Below are positions 1 to 9,550 of a DNA stretch of 14,571 bases, piece after piece. A model generated the notes under the pieces. That model had not been told where the DNA came from. It saw nothing but the letters and a program-made list of their open reading frames with translations, and did no database searches. The DNA is from an uncultured Granulicatella sp. (GTDB lineage Bacteria; Bacillota; Bacilli; Lactobacillales; Aerococcaceae). The position numbers and the translations under genes were made by a program. Position 1 is the first letter of the stretch; each line of letters starts with the position of its first letter. The DNA is taken from positions 1 through 14,571 of the forward strand of contig CALIJD010000061.1 of assembly GCA_938017885.1 (NCBI GenBank), given 5' to 3'.

Positions 1-390
<390 letters not shown>

Positions 391-414
391 TCATCAGCAA
401 AGGAGGCAATGAAC

Positions 415-681
415 ATGACTGTAGAACGTAACCAACGTAAAGTATATCAAGGACGCGTTGTTTCAGATAAGATGGACAAAACGTTAGTAGTTGCAATCGA
501 AACTTACAAACGTCACTCAACTTATGGTAAACGTGTTAAATATACGAAAAAATTTGTAGCTCATGATGAAAATAACTCAGCAAAAGTTGGGGACATTGTT
601 AAGATTATGGAAACTCGTCCATTGTCAAAAACAAAACGTTTCCGCTTAGTTGAAATTGTTGAAGAAGCAGTAATTATTTAA
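415..681 (+). CDS. rpsQ: 30S ribosomal protein S17
   Basis: S17 (88 residues) is an OB-fold primary binder of 16S rRNA needed for early 30S assembly. The family stretch [13 protein letters not shown] is at residues 59-71 and is followed by [10 protein letters not shown]. There are two nearby ATG codons, at 409 and 415. The AGGAGG at 401-406 lies only 2 bases before the first but 8 bases before the second, and the second gives the usual N-terminus [10 protein letters not shown], so I start at 415. It is the third of the S10-type genes in the window, 24 bases after rpmC. Confidence 0.96.
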   Translation: MTVERNQRKVYQGRVVSDKMDKTLVVAIETYKRHSTYGKRVKYTKKFVAHDENNSAKVGDIVKIMETRPLSKTKRFRLVEIVEEAVII

Positions 682-703
682 TTTCAATTGTGTATACATT
701 TGA

Positions 704-1087
<384 letters not shown>

Positions 1088-1117
1088 TTCTCATCAAAAT
1101 CGAAGGAGGTGTAACAC

Positions 1118-1420
1118 ATGCACGTTAAAACTGGTGATATCGTAAAAGTAATCTCAGGTAAAGACAAAGGTAAAGAAGGAAAAATCTTAAAAAGTTTTCC
1201 TAAGAAAGACCGTGTAATCGTTGAAGGTGTTAACATTGTTAAGAAACATCAAAAACCATCTCAAGCGAACCAAACAGGGGGAATCGTTGAAGTGGAAGCT
1301 CCAATTCATGTTTCAAACGTAATGTTCGTAGACCCTACTACAGGTAAAGCAACTCGTACAGGCTTTAAAGTAGAAAACGGTGAAAAGGTACGTGTACCTA
1401 AAGGTCGTAATAAAGCATAA
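1118..1420 (+). CDS. rplX: 50S ribosomal protein L24
   Basis: L24 (100 residues) is an assembly-initiator protein of the large subunit that binds near the 5' end of 23S rRNA. The N-terminal KOW motif is visible at about residues 6-32 ([18 protein letters not shown]), followed by the basic segment [15 protein letters not shown]. The ATG at 1118 is preceded by GGAGGTG with normal spacing. The length is close to the usual 101-104 residues of Firmicutes L24. It lies between rplN and rplE as expected. Confidence 0.96.
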   Translation: MHVKTGDIVKVISGKDKGKEGKILKSFPKKDRVIVEGVNIVKKHQKPSQANQTGGIVEVEAPIHVSNVMFVDPTTGKATRTGFKVENGEKVRVPKGRNKA

Positions 1421-1452
1421 TTCAGTAATTTGAGGAAGGAGGACCATCCTGC

Positions 1453-1992
1453 ATGAATCGCTTAAATGCAAAATACAAAAACGAAGTAGTACCTTCATTA
1501 GTTGAAAAATTTAACTACAAATCAATTATGGAAGTACCAAAAGTAGAAAAAATCGTTATTAATATGGGTGTTGGTGATGCAACATCTAACGCTAAAAACT
1601 TAGAAAAAGCAGTTGAAGAGTTAACATTAATCTCTGGTCAAAAACCAGTTGTAACAACTGCGAAGAAATCAATCGCTGGTTTCCGTTTACGTGAAGGTAT
1701 GCCAATCGGAACTAAAGTTACTCTACGTGGTGAACGTATGTATGACTTCTTAGACAAGTTAGTAACAGTTTCATTACCTCGTGTACGTGACTTCCGTGGG
1801 ATTTCTAAAAAATCTTTTGATGGACGCGGTAACTATACATTAGGTGTTAAAGAACAATTAATCTTCCCAGAAATTGACTACGATCGCGTAGACAAAGTTC
1901 GCGGTATGGATATTGTTATCGTAACAACAGCTAATACAGACGAAGAAGCAAAAGAATTATTAACTCAACTTGGAATGCCTTTCCAAAAATAA
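1453..1992 (+). CDS. rplE: 50S ribosomal protein L5
   Basis: L5 (179 residues, family length) binds 5S rRNA and delivers it, with L18, to the central protuberance; it also contacts P-site tRNA. Conserved parts seen are [11 protein letters not shown] (31-41), [27 protein letters not shown] (60-86) and the C-terminal half with [17 protein letters not shown] (138-154). The ATG at 1453 follows AAGGAGGA at 1437-1443 and spacing is about 10 bases. The Shine-Dalgarno sequence has a small local complement just downstream (AGGA 1440-1443 with TCCT 1447-1450), so it may be weakly masked. In E. coli S8 represses the spc operon near the start of this gene; I could not recognise an S8 site here. Confidence 0.97.
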   Translation: MNRLNAKYKNEVVPSLVEKFNYKSIMEVPKVEKIVINMGVGDATSNAKNLEKAVEELTLISGQKPVVTTAKKSIAGFRLREGMPIGTKVTLRGERMYDFLDKLVTVSLPRVRDFRGISKKSFDGRGNYTLGVKEQLIFPEIDYDRVDKVRGMDIVIVTTANTDEEAKELLTQLGMPFQK

Positions 1993-2019
1993 AAATTAAA
2001 CTCACAGGAGGCGAGTAGT

Positions 2020-2205
2020 TTGGCTAAAAAATCAATGATCGCAAAGAACAAACGTCCAAAAAAATATTCAACTCAAGAATATACTCGTTGTGAACGTTGT
2101 GGTCGACCACATTCAGTTTATCGTAAATTCAAACTTTGCCGTATTTGTTTACGTGAGCTTGCCTATAAAGGGCAAATCCCAGGAATGAAGAAAGCAAGTT
2201 GGTAA
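2020..2205 (+). CDS. rpsN: 30S ribosomal protein S14, zinc-ribbon type
   Basis: This is the short, zinc-binding (C+) form of S14 (61 residues), also named rpsZ or S14 type Z. It completes the 30S head near S3 and S10. The four zinc ligands are C24 and C27 (CERC) and C40 and C43 (CRIC), in a C-X2-C-X12-C-X2-C arrangement. The start is TTG at 2020: ACAGGAGG at 2004-2011 sets it, and translation gives the family N-terminus [15 protein letters not shown], while the next ATG would remove the conserved basic N-terminus. Many Firmicutes carry a second, zinc-free S14 elsewhere for zinc starvation; that gene is not in this window. Confidence 0.96.
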   Translation: MAKKSMIAKNKRPKKYSTQEYTRCERCGRPHSVYRKFKLCRICLRELAYKGQIPGMKKASW

Positions 2206-2237
2206 TCATTACTACTTGATAAAGGAGGTACTCATTA

Positions 2238-2636
2238 ATGGTTATGACAGATCCAATCGCGGATTTCTTAACTCGTATTCGTAACGCGAACATGGTTCGT
2301 CACGAATCACTAGAAGTTCCGTCATCAAACATGAAAGTTGCTATTGCAAACATCTTAAAATCTGAAGGATTTATCAAAGATTTCTCAGTTGAAGAAGATG
2401 GTAAACAAGGCATCATGAAAGTGTTATTGAAATATGGAAAAAATAACGAACGTGTAATCACAGGATTGAAACGTATTTCTAAACCTGGTTTACGTGTTTA
2501 TGCTAAAACAGGTGAAGTTCCTAAAGTGTTAAATGGTTTAGGAATTGCAATTGTGTCAACATCTGAAGGTGTTATCACAGATAAAGAAGCAAGAGCTAAA
2601 AACGTAGGTGGAGAAGTTCTAGCATACGTTTGGTAA
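2238..2636 (+). CDS. rpsH: 30S ribosomal protein S8
   Basis: S8 (132 residues) binds the central domain of 16S rRNA and is a key 30S assembly protein. In E. coli it is also the repressor of its own operon. The N-terminal [14 protein letters not shown] and the C-terminal signature [13 protein letters not shown] (107-119) are clear. The ATG at 2238 is 9 bases from GGAGG (2224-2228). The ATG two codons later would sit too far from that site, so the protein begins [10 protein letters not shown]. Confidence 0.97.
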   Translation: MVMTDPIADFLTRIRNANMVRHESLEVPSSNMKVAIANILKSEGFIKDFSVEEDGKQGIMKVLLKYGKNNERVITGLKRISKPGLRVYAKTGEVPKVLNGLGIAIVSTSEGVITDKEARAKNVGGEVLAYVW

Positions 2637-2662
2637 TCTAGAAAATAAGGAGGTGCAGCCAA

Positions 2663-3199
2663 GTGAGCCGTATCGGAAATAAACCAGTCGTTATTCCTGC
2701 AGGGGTAACATTAGACTTAAAGGACAACACAGTTACTGTAAAAGGTCCTAAAGGTGAATTAACTTATACATTCAACCAAAACATTTCTTTAGAACAACGC
2801 GAAGGTGAAGTAGTTTTTACTCGTCCAGATGATTCAAAAGAAAACAAAACAATCCACGGAACAACTCGAGCAGTATTCAACAACATGGTAGTTGGTGTTA
2901 CTGAAGGATTCCAAAAAGAATTGGAATTAATCGGGGTTGGGTATCGTGCTCAATTACAAGGTAAAAAACTTGTATTAAACGTTGGATATTCTCATCCAGT
3001 GGAGTTCACTCCAGAAGAAGGTATCGAAATCGAAGTTCCTTCAAATACAAAAGTAATCGTTAAAGGTTATGACAAACAAAAAGTTGGTGAATTAGCTGCT
3101 AACATTCGTGGCGTACGTCCTCCAGAGCCTTATAAAGGTAAAGGAATTCGTTACGTTGATGAATTTGTACGTCGTAAAGAAGGTAAAACAGGTAAATAA
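2663..3199 (+). CDS. rplF: 50S ribosomal protein L6
   Basis: L6 (178 residues, family length) consists of two repeated L6 folds and lies near the factor-binding base of the L7/L12 stalk. The N-terminus [15 protein letters not shown] and the C-terminal rRNA-binding signature [12 protein letters not shown] (153-164) are typical. The start is GTG at 2663, set by AAGGAGGTG at 2647-2655; no ATG lies at the right place. The stop codon is embedded in the left arm of an 11-base-pair inverted repeat (3190-3218). Confidence 0.97.
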   Translation: MSRIGNKPVVIPAGVTLDLKDNTVTVKGPKGELTYTFNQNISLEQREGEVVFTRPDDSKENKTIHGTTRAVFNNMVVGVTEGFQKELELIGVGYRAQLQGKKLVLNVGYSHPVEFTPEEGIEIEVPSNTKVIVKGYDKQKVGELAANIRGVRPPEPYKGKGIRYVDEFVRRKEGKTGK

Positions 3200-3221
3200 T
3201 TTTAGTGATTATTTACCTTTT
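3190..3221 (+). promoter_or_regulatory. Hairpin overlapping rplF stop, terminator-like
   Basis: A perfect 11-base inverted repeat, AGGTAAATAAT (3190-3200) and ATTATTTACCT (3208-3218), has a 7-base loop and is followed by TTT. The left arm contains the rplF stop codon. Only two of the eleven pairs are G-C, so it is weak as an intrinsic terminator, and full termination here would cut off rplR to rplQ. It may instead protect the 3' end of the upstream mRNA, cause partial attenuation, or be chance in AT-rich sequence. Confidence 0.4.
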
Positions 3222-3265
3222 GTTGCGCTTGATGCAGCATGATTAATTAATAAGAGGTGAAAATT

Positions 3266-3622
3266 GTGATTACAAAACCAGACAAAAATAAAGTGCGTCA
3301 AACTCGTCACGCACGTGTTCGTCGCAAAATTTCTGGTACTGCTGAGTGCCCACGCTTGAACGTTTTTCGTTCTAACAAAAACATCTACGCTCAATTAATT
3401 GATGACGTAGCGGGTGTGACGCTAGCAAGTGCCTCTACTTTAGATACTAATGTAGAAAACGGAACAAAAACTGAGGAAGCTTCTGCTGTAGGTAAATTAA
3501 TTGCAGAACGCGGACTTGAAAAAAATATTAAGAAAGTAGTCTTTGACCGTGGTGGATACTTATACCATGGACGTGTAAAAGCTTTAGCTGAAGCAGCACG
3601 TGAAAATGGACTAGTATTCTAG
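3266..3622 (+). CDS. rplR: 50S ribosomal protein L18
   Basis: L18 (118 residues) is a 5S rRNA binding protein that works with L5 and L25/Ctc in the central protuberance. Conserved parts are the basic N-terminus ([19 protein letters not shown]), [19 protein letters not shown] (29-47) and the C-terminal [23 protein letters not shown]. The frame is open from an upstream GTG at 3257, but that codon lies inside the Shine-Dalgarno sequence itself (AAGAGGTG, 3252-3259). The GTG at 3266 is 6 bases after it and gives the standard N-terminus MITKPDKNK, so I start there. The 66-base spacer before it is longer than its neighbours and holds the hairpin at 3190-3221. Confidence 0.95.
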   Translation: MITKPDKNKVRQTRHARVRRKISGTAECPRLNVFRSNKNIYAQLIDDVAGVTLASASTLDTNVENGTKTEEASAVGKLIAERGLEKNIKKVVFDRGGYLYHGRVKALAEAARENGLVF

Positions 3623-3643
3623 GAAAAGGAGGATCCACAATTC

Positions 3644-4144
3644 ATGGTTAATGTTGATGCAAGAAACTTAGAATTAGAAGATCGTGTTGTTGCGATTAAC
3701 CGCGTTACAAAAGTTGTAAAAGGTGGACGTCGTTTACGTTTTGCTGCTTTAGTAGTTGTCGGTGACCATAATGGACATGTTGGTTTCGGTACTGGTAAAG
3801 CTCAAGAAGTACCAGAAGCTATTCGTAAAGCTATTGAAGATGCTAAGAAAAACCTTATTGAAGTTCCAACTAGTGGTTCTACAATTCCTCACGAAGTTAT
3901 CGGTCGTTTCTGCGGTGGTAACGTATTGTTAAAACCAGCTCAAGCCGGTTCAGGAATTGCTGCAGGTGGACCAGTTCGTGCCGTTGTTGAATTAGCAGGT
4001 ATTTCAGACGTAACTTCAAAATCTTTAGGTTCTAACACACCAGTTAACATGGTTCGTGCTACAATCGAAGGATTAAAACAATTAAAACGTGTTGAAGATG
4101 TTGCTGCTTTACGTGGCAAATCAGTTGAAGAACTTTTAGGATAA
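3644..4144 (+). CDS. rpsE: 30S ribosomal protein S5
   Basis: S5 (166 residues) contacts the 30S neck, helps decoding accuracy with S4 and S12, and lines the mRNA entry site. The N-terminal double-stranded RNA-binding-like domain includes the loop [13 protein letters not shown] (21-33), where spectinomycin resistance changes usually fall; it looks wild type. The C-terminal domain has [14 protein letters not shown] and [13 protein letters not shown]. The ATG at 3644 follows AAAGGAGGA at 3625-3633. One oddity is Cys at residue 90 (RFCGGNV), where Firmicutes homologues I know usually have Gly (RFGAGNV or similar). Confidence 0.97.
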   Translation: MVNVDARNLELEDRVVAINRVTKVVKGGRRLRFAALVVVGDHNGHVGFGTGKAQEVPEAIRKAIEDAKKNLIEVPTSGSTIPHEVIGRFCGGNVLLKPAQAGSGIAAGGPVRAVVELAGISDVTSKSLGSNTPVNMVRATIEGLKQLKRVEDVAALRGKSVEELLG

Positions 4145-4157
4145 GGAGGACATTATA

Positions 4158-4337
4158 ATGGCAGAATTAAAGATTACTTTAAAGAAAAGCTTGATTGGAC
4201 GTCCTCAAAACCAAATCGATACTTGTAAAGCATTAGGCTTAACAAAAATTCGTTCAACAGTTGTTAAACCAGCTAACGTAGCAATTAAAGGTATGGTTAA
4301 CACAGTTTCACATTTAGTGGATGTTGAGGAAGTTTAA
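4158..4337 (+). CDS. rpmD: 50S ribosomal protein L30
   Basis: L30 is a 59-residue protein of the large subunit, found in most but not all bacteria. The product begins [19 protein letters not shown] and continues with [17 protein letters not shown] and a closing [14 protein letters not shown], the complete L30 pattern. The ATG at 4158 has AAGGAGGA at 4143-4150 and 7-base spacing, and the gene starts 13 bases after the rpsE stop. It lies between rpsE and rplO as in the standard spc operon. The stop TAA is at 4335-4337. Confidence 0.96.
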   Translation: MAELKITLKKSLIGRPQNQIDTCKALGLTKIRSTVVKPANVAIKGMVNTVSHLVDVEEV

Positions 4338-4368
4338 TTTAAAACTTATAAGAGGAGGTGCCCAGAAC

Positions 4369-4809
4369 ATGAAACTTCATGAATTACAACCAGCTGAAGG
4401 TTCTCGTAAAGAACGTAACCGTGTTGGTAGAGGTCAAGGTTCAGGAAATGGTAAAACTGCTGGACGCGGAAGCAAAGGTCAAAAAGCTCGTTCAGGCGGT
4501 GGCGTTAGATTAGGATTCGAAGGTGGACAAACTCCATTGTTCCGTCGTATTCCAAAACGTGGTTTCCAAAATATTAATCGTAAAGAATATGCAGTTGTAA
4601 ATCTTGAAACATTAAATCGTTTTGAAGATGGTCAAGAAGTAACTGCTGCTGTACTAGTTGAGGCTGGTATCGTTAAAAACGAAAAAGACGGTATCAAAGT
4701 GTTAGCTAATGGTAAACTTGAACGTAAGTTAACTGTAAAAGCAAATAAATTCTCGCAAGCAGCAAAAGAAGCTATTGAAGCTGCAGGTGGAACTGTAGAG
4801 GTGATCTAA
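4369..4809 (+). CDS. rplO: 50S ribosomal protein L15
   Basis: L15 (146 residues) is a late-assembly protein with a long, Gly/Arg/Lys-rich extended N-terminus that threads into 23S rRNA. That part is seen at residues 18-40 with the pattern [19 protein letters not shown]. It is followed by [15 protein letters not shown] (52-66) and a compact C-terminal domain. The frame is open further upstream (ATG 4321, inside rpmD), but AGGAGGTG at 4353-4360 is 8 bases before the ATG at 4369, and [12 protein letters not shown] is the family N-terminus. The stop overlaps the secY start by one base (TAATG), suggesting translational coupling. Confidence 0.96.
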   Translation: MKLHELQPAEGSRKERNRVGRGQGSGNGKTAGRGSKGQKARSGGGVRLGFEGGQTPLFRRIPKRGFQNINRKEYAVVNLETLNRFEDGQEVTAAVLVEAGIVKNEKDGIKVLANGKLERKLTVKANKFSQAAKEAIEAAGGTVEVI

Positions 4810-6107
4810 TGTTCACTCTACTAAAAAATGCTGTTCAAATGAAGGAAATTAGAAATCGTCTATTATTCACATTGATGATTCTAATTATCTTTCGTATTGG
4901 ATCACAAGTAACGGTTCCTGGTGTAAATGCTGGAGCAATTCAAACATTTGCAACAACAGGAATCTTCGGGTTGTTAAATACATTTAGCGGTGGTGCTTTA
5001 TCAAACTTCTCATTATTCTCAATGGGGGTTTCACCATATATCACTGCTTCGATTGTTGTTCAATTGTTACAAATGGATCTCTTACCGACATTCGTTGAAT
5101 GGTCTAAACAAGGTGAAGTAGGTCGTCGTAAATTAAATACAGCAACGAGATATTTAACAATTGTTATTGGATTTTTCCAAGCTTATGCAATTTCATTCGG
5201 ATTTAATGTTTGGTCAAATTACGGCTTAATTAATAATCCAGGAATTAAAACATTTTTAATGATTGCGCTTGTGTTAACAGCTGGTTCAATGTTCCTTACA
5301 TGGTTAGGGGACATGATAACCGTTAAGGGGATTGGAAATGGTGTTTCTGTTCTAATCTTCGCAGGTATCGTAGCAAGAATGCCGCATGATATTTATGAAT
5401 TCTATGTAAAACAAATTCAAGGTCGTGCAGACACTGAATTATATCGTGCAATAGGATTCACGGTTGCATTGATTGTAGCGATTGTTTTAGTCGTTATGTT
5501 GGTAGTTTATATTGAGCAAGCACAACGTCGCTTACCAATTTCCTACTCAAAACGTGCAACAGGATCAAGTGAAACATCTTGGTTACCATTAAAAATCAAC
5601 TCTGCAGGGGTAATTCCTGTTATCTTTGCTAGTTCATTCATGACATTACCATCGACGATTTTAAGTCTTTATGCTAATGATCATAGTGAGTCTGGCTGGT
5701 ACCAAATTGCAACTAACATTTTTGATTTTACTAAGCCTGCTGGTGCAACATTATACACAGTGTTAATTGTTGTATTTACATTCTTCTATGCTTTCGTTCA
5801 GGTGAACCCTGAGAAAGTAGCAGAAAACTTACAAAAATCTGGTGGTTACATCCTAAGTGTTCGTCCAGGTAAAGATACTGAATCATTTGTTTCAAGTACA
5901 TTACTACGATTGAGTACAGTAGGTGCTCTTTACTTAGGAGGTATTTCAATTCTTCCTATGGTGGCTGCAGCATTGTGGAACTTACCAAGAGGATTGATGC
6001 TAGGTGGTACAAACCTTCTAATCGTTGTCGGGGTTGCTTTAGAAATCAGCCGTCAAATTGAAGGGCGTACGATTAAACGTAAGTATAAAGGATTTATTGA
6101 GGAATAA
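4809..6107 (+). CDS. secY: Protein translocase subunit SecY
   Basis: SecY (432 residues) is the channel of the SecYEG translocon, moving unfolded proteins across or into the membrane with SecA or the ribosome. Ten hydrophobic segments can be placed at roughly 19-36, 68-90, 115-135, 148-170, 178-195, 214-236, 266-288, 314-333, 367-389 and 396-413. The plug region (about 45-65) follows TM1. Conserved cytoplasmic loops are visible: RRLPISYSKRATG at 240-252 (C4) and VRPGKDTESFV at 351-361 (C5, SecA and ribosome contacts), and GIGNGVSVLIFAGI precedes TM5. The ATG shares a base with the rplO stop, with GAGGTGA at 4798-4804 as binding site. Confidence 0.97.
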   Translation: MFTLLKNAVQMKEIRNRLLFTLMILIIFRIGSQVTVPGVNAGAIQTFATTGIFGLLNTFSGGALSNFSLFSMGVSPYITASIVVQLLQMDLLPTFVEWSKQGEVGRRKLNTATRYLTIVIGFFQAYAISFGFNVWSNYGLINNPGIKTFLMIALVLTAGSMFLTWLGDMITVKGIGNGVSVLIFAGIVARMPHDIYEFYVKQIQGRADTELYRAIGFTVALIVAIVLVVMLVVYIEQAQRRLPISYSKRATGSSETSWLPLKINSAGVIPVIFASSFMTLPSTILSLYANDHSESGWYQIATNIFDFTKPAGATLYTVLIVVFTFFYAFVQVNPEKVAENLQKSGGYILSVRPGKDTESFVSSTLLRLSTVGALYLGGISILPMVAAALWNLPRGLMLGGTNLLIVVGVALEISRQIEGRTIKRKYKGFIEE

Positions 6108-6116
6108 CAGATTAAT

Positions 6117-6144
6117 TGACAAGATGCAGTAATGCGTTTTGTCA
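6117..6144 (+). promoter_or_regulatory. Hairpin in the secY-adk spacer
   Basis: TGACAAGATGC (6117-6127) and GCGTTTTGTCA (6134-6144) pair over 11 positions, two of them G-U, around a 6-base loop. No T-tract follows, so it is not a standard intrinsic terminator. It lies between the secY stop (6107) and the adk ribosome binding site (6163-6169). A TTGACA at 6116-6121 overlaps the left arm but has no convincing -10 at 16-18 bases. The role is unknown; an mRNA processing or stabilising element is possible. Confidence 0.4.
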
Positions 6145-6165
6145 GTTCCTCAGTTATGATTCTAG

Positions 6166-6828
<663 letters not shown>

Positions 6829-6843
6829 ACTCTGCCTGTTATC

Positions 6844-6873
6844 TTGCATTTATTGTAGCTGAAATGGTATACT
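6844..6873 (+). promoter_or_regulatory. Predicted sigma-A promoter before infA
   Basis: A -35 element TTGCAT (6844-6849), an 18-base spacer and a -10 element TATACT (6868-6873) preceded by TG (6865-6866) form an extended -10 promoter. It lies in the 117-base adk-infA spacer, about 73 bases before the infA ATG, with a start expected near 6880. It would give infA-rpmJ-rpsM-rpsK-rpoA-rplQ their own transcription. Inverted arms CTGTTATCT (6836-6844) and AGATAACGG (6883-6891) flank it. This is predicted from sequence only. Confidence 0.6.
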
Positions 6874-6945
6874 TAGAAAGTTAGATAACGGTAGAAGTCC
6901 GTCAAATAATCCGTAAAAACTTATTACAAGTAAGGAGGATAAGAC

Positions 6946-7164
6946 ATGGCAAAGGAAGACGTAATTGAAATTGAAGGTATTGTTAATGAAACATTACCAA
7001 ATGCGATGTTCAAGGTCGAACTTGAAAATGGTCATGAGGTTTTAGCGCATGTATCTGGAAAAATCCGGATGCACTACATTAAAATTTTACCAGGCGATAA
7101 AGTTACGGTTGAATTATCACCGTATGATTTAACGCGTGGAAGAATCACGTATCGCTTTAAATAA
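6946..7164 (+). CDS. infA: Translation initiation factor IF-1
   Basis: IF-1 (72 residues, exact family length) is a single S1/OB-fold protein that occupies the 30S A site during initiation and assists IF-2 and IF-3. The whole sequence, from [13 protein letters not shown] through [24 protein letters not shown] to [12 protein letters not shown], is the canonical pattern. The ATG at 6946 is preceded by AAGGAGGA at 6932-6939. The upstream spacer of 117 bases, holding a predicted promoter, is the longest inside the ribosomal cluster. Confidence 0.98.
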   Translation: MAKEDVIEIEGIVNETLPNAMFKVELENGHEVLAHVSGKIRMHYIKILPGDKVTVELSPYDLTRGRITYRFK

Positions 7165-7199
7165 TGGACTCCGTTAATGAAATAGAGGAGGGAACTTAA

Positions 7200-7313
7200 A
7201 TGAAAGTTAGAGCATCAGTAAAACCAATTTGCGAAAAATGTAAAGTTATTAAACGCAATGGTAAAGTTATGGTGATTTGTCAAAATCCCAAACATAAACA
7301 ACGTCAAGGATAA
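7200..7313 (+). CDS. rpmJ: 50S ribosomal protein L36, zinc form
   Basis: L36 is the smallest ribosomal protein, here 37 residues, beginning [15 protein letters not shown]. It contains the zinc ribbon C11, C14, C27 and H32 (C-X2-C ... C-X4-H), so this is the zinc-containing form; zinc-free paralogues exist in some bacteria but are not seen here. The ATG at 7200 follows GAGGAGGG (7185-7192) with 7-base spacing. It lies 35 bases after infA and 23 bases before rpsM, the standard order of the alpha operon start in Firmicutes. Confidence 0.96.
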   Translation: MKVRASVKPICEKCKVIKRNGKVMVICQNPKHKQRQG

Positions 7314-7336
7314 TATATAAGGAGGTACTCATTAGT

Positions 7337-7702
7337 ATGGCTCGTATTGCAGGTGTGGATATTCCACGTGAAAAACGTGTTGTTATTTCTTTAACCTATA
7401 TTTACGGTATCGGTATTACTACTTCAAAACAAATTTTAGCTGCTGCTAATGTTAATGAAGATACTCGTGTTCGCGAATTAACGAATGATGAGTTAGACCG
7501 TATCCGTGCTGAAGTGGATAAACTAAAAATTGAAGGTGACTTACGTCGTGAAGTGAACTTGAACATCAAACGTTTGATGGAAATCGGTTCATACCGTGGA
7601 GTTCGCCATCGTCGTGGTTTACCAGTTCGTGGACAAAATACAAAAAATAATGCTCGTACTCGTAAAGGCCCAGCTAAGGCTATTGCAGGTAAGAAAAAAT
7701 AA
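7337..7702 (+). CDS. rpsM: 30S ribosomal protein S13
   Basis: S13 (121 residues) sits in the 30S head, forms bridges to the large subunit (L5) and contacts P-site tRNA through its basic tail. The helix-two-turn-helix part near the N-terminus ([26 protein letters not shown]) and the signature [25 protein letters not shown] near the end are visible, followed by the lysine-rich tail GKKK. The ATG at 7337 has GGAGGT at 7321-7326. The next gene, rpsK, follows after 27 bases. Confidence 0.97.
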   Translation: MARIAGVDIPREKRVVISLTYIYGIGITTSKQILAAANVNEDTRVRELTNDELDRIRAEVDKLKIEGDLRREVNLNIKRLMEIGSYRGVRHRRGLPVRGQNTKNNARTRKGPAKAIAGKKK

Positions 7703-7729
7703 TTTAGAGAAGAAGGAGGTTAATTCTTC

Positions 7730-8116
7730 ATGGCAAAGAAAGTTGTACGCAAACGCCGCGTGAAAAAGAATATTGAATCTGGTGTAGCACACATCCGTTC
7801 AACATTTAATAATACAATTGTTATGATTACAGACGTTCATGGTAATGCTGTTTCATGGTCTTCTGCAGGTGCTTTAGGATTTAAAGGTTCTAAAAAATCA
7901 ACACCATTTGCTGCTCAAATGGCTGCTGAATCTGCTGCAAAAGGTTCAATGGAGCACGGAATGAAAACTGTAGAAGTTTCTGTTAAAGGTCCTGGTTCAG
8001 GTCGTGAAGCTGCTATTCGTTCATTACAAGCTACAGGTTTAGAAGTGACAGCAATTCGTGACGTAACACCAATCCCTCATAATGGATGTCGTCCTCCAAA
8101 ACGCCGTCGTGTGTAA
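7730..8116 (+). CDS. rpsK: 30S ribosomal protein S11
   Basis: S11 (128 residues) is on the 30S platform and helps to shape the E site and the mRNA path near the Shine-Dalgarno helix. The conserved core includes [15 protein letters not shown] (21-35), [12 protein letters not shown] (86-97) and the invariant C-terminus [12 protein letters not shown]. The ATG at 7730 follows AAGGAGGT (7713-7720). In S11 of several bacteria the N-G pair near the C-terminus (N118-G119 here) is converted to isoaspartate; whether that occurs here cannot be seen from DNA. Confidence 0.97.
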   Translation: MAKKVVRKRRVKKNIESGVAHIRSTFNNTIVMITDVHGNAVSWSSAGALGFKGSKKSTPFAAQMAAESAAKGSMEHGMKTVEVSVKGPGSGREAAIRSLQATGLEVTAIRDVTPIPHNGCRPPKRRRV

Positions 8117-8185
8117 TGGATTGTTATTGTTGAATTTTGTCGGACAATCGCACATTGAACGAACGTTTTGAAAGGGGTAAAAAAC

Positions 8186-9133
8186 ATGATCGAAATTGAA
8201 AAACCAAAAATTGAGACGATTGAAGTCAGCGAAGATGCAAAATTTGGTAAATTCGTTGTTGAGCCACTTGAACGCGGTTATGGTACTACCTTAGGGAATT
8301 CATTACGCCGAATCTTATTATCGTCACTCCCTGGTACTGCAGTAACAGATATCCAAATGGATGGCGTTTTACATGAATTTTCAACAATAGATGGCGTAGT
8401 TGAAGATGTAGCTGCAATCATTTTAAACATTAAAAAAATTGCGCTTAAATCTTTCAGTGAAGATGAAAATAAAGTATTAGAAATTGATGTTAAAGGACCA
8501 GCAGTTGTAACTGCAGGCGATATCAAACATGATAGCGACATTCAAGTTCTAAACCCTGATTTATACATTTGTACAGTAGCAGAAGGTCATCACTTCCATG
8601 TTCGTATGAACGCTAAAAATGGTCGTGGGTATGTTCGCTCTGATTACAATAAATCTGAAAATATGCCAATTGGTGTTATTCCAATTGATTCTATTTATAC
8701 TCCGATTAGTAAAGTGAACTACCAAGTAGAGAACACTCGTATTGGTCAAAAAAATGTTTATGATAAACTAACTCTTGATGTATGGACAGATGGTTCTATC
8801 GCACCTCAAGATGCTATTAGTTTAGCAGCTCGTATTTTAACAGAACACTTGAATATTTTTGTTAACTTAACAAATGAAGCACTTCCTATGGAAATCATGG
8901 TCGAAAAAGAAGAAACTCAAAAAGAACGTCTTCTTGAAATGACTATTGAAGAATTAGATTTATCAGTTCGTTCTTATAACTGCTTGAAACGTGCTGGAAT
9001 TAATACAGTACATGAATTAACAAGCAAATCAGAAGCTGAAATGATCAAAGTTCGCAACTTAGGTCGTAAATCTCTAGAAGAAGTAAAACAAAAACTAATC
9101 GATTTAAATTTAGACTTACGTCGTGAAGACTAA
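8186..9133 (+). CDS. rpoA: DNA-directed RNA polymerase subunit alpha
   Basis: RpoA (315 residues; B. subtilis 314) dimerises to nucleate RNA polymerase assembly and contacts promoter UP elements and activators. The N-terminal assembly domain shows [13 protein letters not shown] at 33-45. A linker around 227-243 leads to the C-terminal domain, whose DNA-binding residues R262, N265 and the loop NLGRKS (291-296) are present. The frame is open from a TTG at 8168, but AAAGGGG at 8171-8177 lies downstream of it and 8 bases before the ATG at 8186, which gives the usual [10 protein letters not shown]. The 69-base spacer after rpsK has no convincing promoter. Confidence 0.97.
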   Translation: MIEIEKPKIETIEVSEDAKFGKFVVEPLERGYGTTLGNSLRRILLSSLPGTAVTDIQMDGVLHEFSTIDGVVEDVAAIILNIKKIALKSFSEDENKVLEIDVKGPAVVTAGDIKHDSDIQVLNPDLYICTVAEGHHFHVRMNAKNGRGYVRSDYNKSENMPIGVIPIDSIYTPISKVNYQVENTRIGQKNVYDKLTLDVWTDGSIAPQDAISLAARILTEHLNIFVNLTNEALPMEIMVEKEETQKERLLEMTIEELDLSVRSYNCLKRAGINTVHELTSKSEAEMIKVRNLGRKSLEEVKQKLIDLNLDLRRED

Positions 9134-9165
9134 TAGAAACTCTTAAGAAGGAGGAATATTATAAA

Positions 9166-9546
9166 ATGGCTTATCGTAAATTAGGACGTACAAGTTCACA
9201 ACGTAAAGCATTACTACGTGACTTGACAACAGACTTAATTATTAACGAACGTATCGTTACTACTGAAGCTCGTGCTAAAGAAATTCGTTCTACTGTAGAA
9301 AAAATGATTACTTTAGGTAAACGTGGTGACTTACATGCTCGTCGTCAAGCAGCTGCATTTGTTCGTAACGAAGTTGCAGATGTTCGTGAAGAAGACGAAA
9401 AAATCGTTGTTGAAACAGCGTTGCAAAAATTATTTAATGATTTAGCTTCTCGTTACAACGAACGTCAAGGTGGATACACTCGTATTCTTAAAACAGAACC
9501 TCGTCGTGGCGATGCTGCACCAATGGTTATCATTGAATTAGTTTAA
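9166..9546 (+). CDS. rplQ: 50S ribosomal protein L17
   Basis: L17 (126 residues) lies near the polypeptide exit tunnel and is the last gene of the alpha operon. The N-terminus [20 protein letters not shown] and the C-terminus [25 protein letters not shown] are typical of the family in Lactobacillales. The ATG at 9166 follows AAGGAGG, at the long end of the normal spacing. A structured, gene-free stretch of 251 bases follows, which is the known position of the L17 downstream element. Confidence 0.97.
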   Translation: MAYRKLGRTSSQRKALLRDLTTDLIINERIVTTEARAKEIRSTVEKMITLGKRGDLHARRQAAAFVRNEVADVREEDEKIVVETALQKLFNDLASRYNERQGGYTRILKTEPRRGDAAPMVIIELV

Positions 9547-9550
9547 TATA

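Noticed and set aside
1420..1460. S8 autoregulatory site at the start of rplE, as in E. coli
   Set aside because: Only a 4-pair AGGA/TCCT hairpin over the Shine-Dalgarno sequence is seen. There is no helix with the bulged features of the S8 site.
6116..6160. Promoter TTGACA ... TATGAT between secY and adk
   Set aside because: The consensus -35 (6116-6121) and TATGAT (6155-6160) are 33 bases apart; at 17 bases only TTGTCA is found. The TTGACA is better explained as part of the hairpin arm.
8119..8149. GATTGT/ACAATC hairpin between rpsK and rpoA
   Set aside because: Only six pairs plus one G-U with a loop of about 17 bases, and no T-tract; expected by chance.
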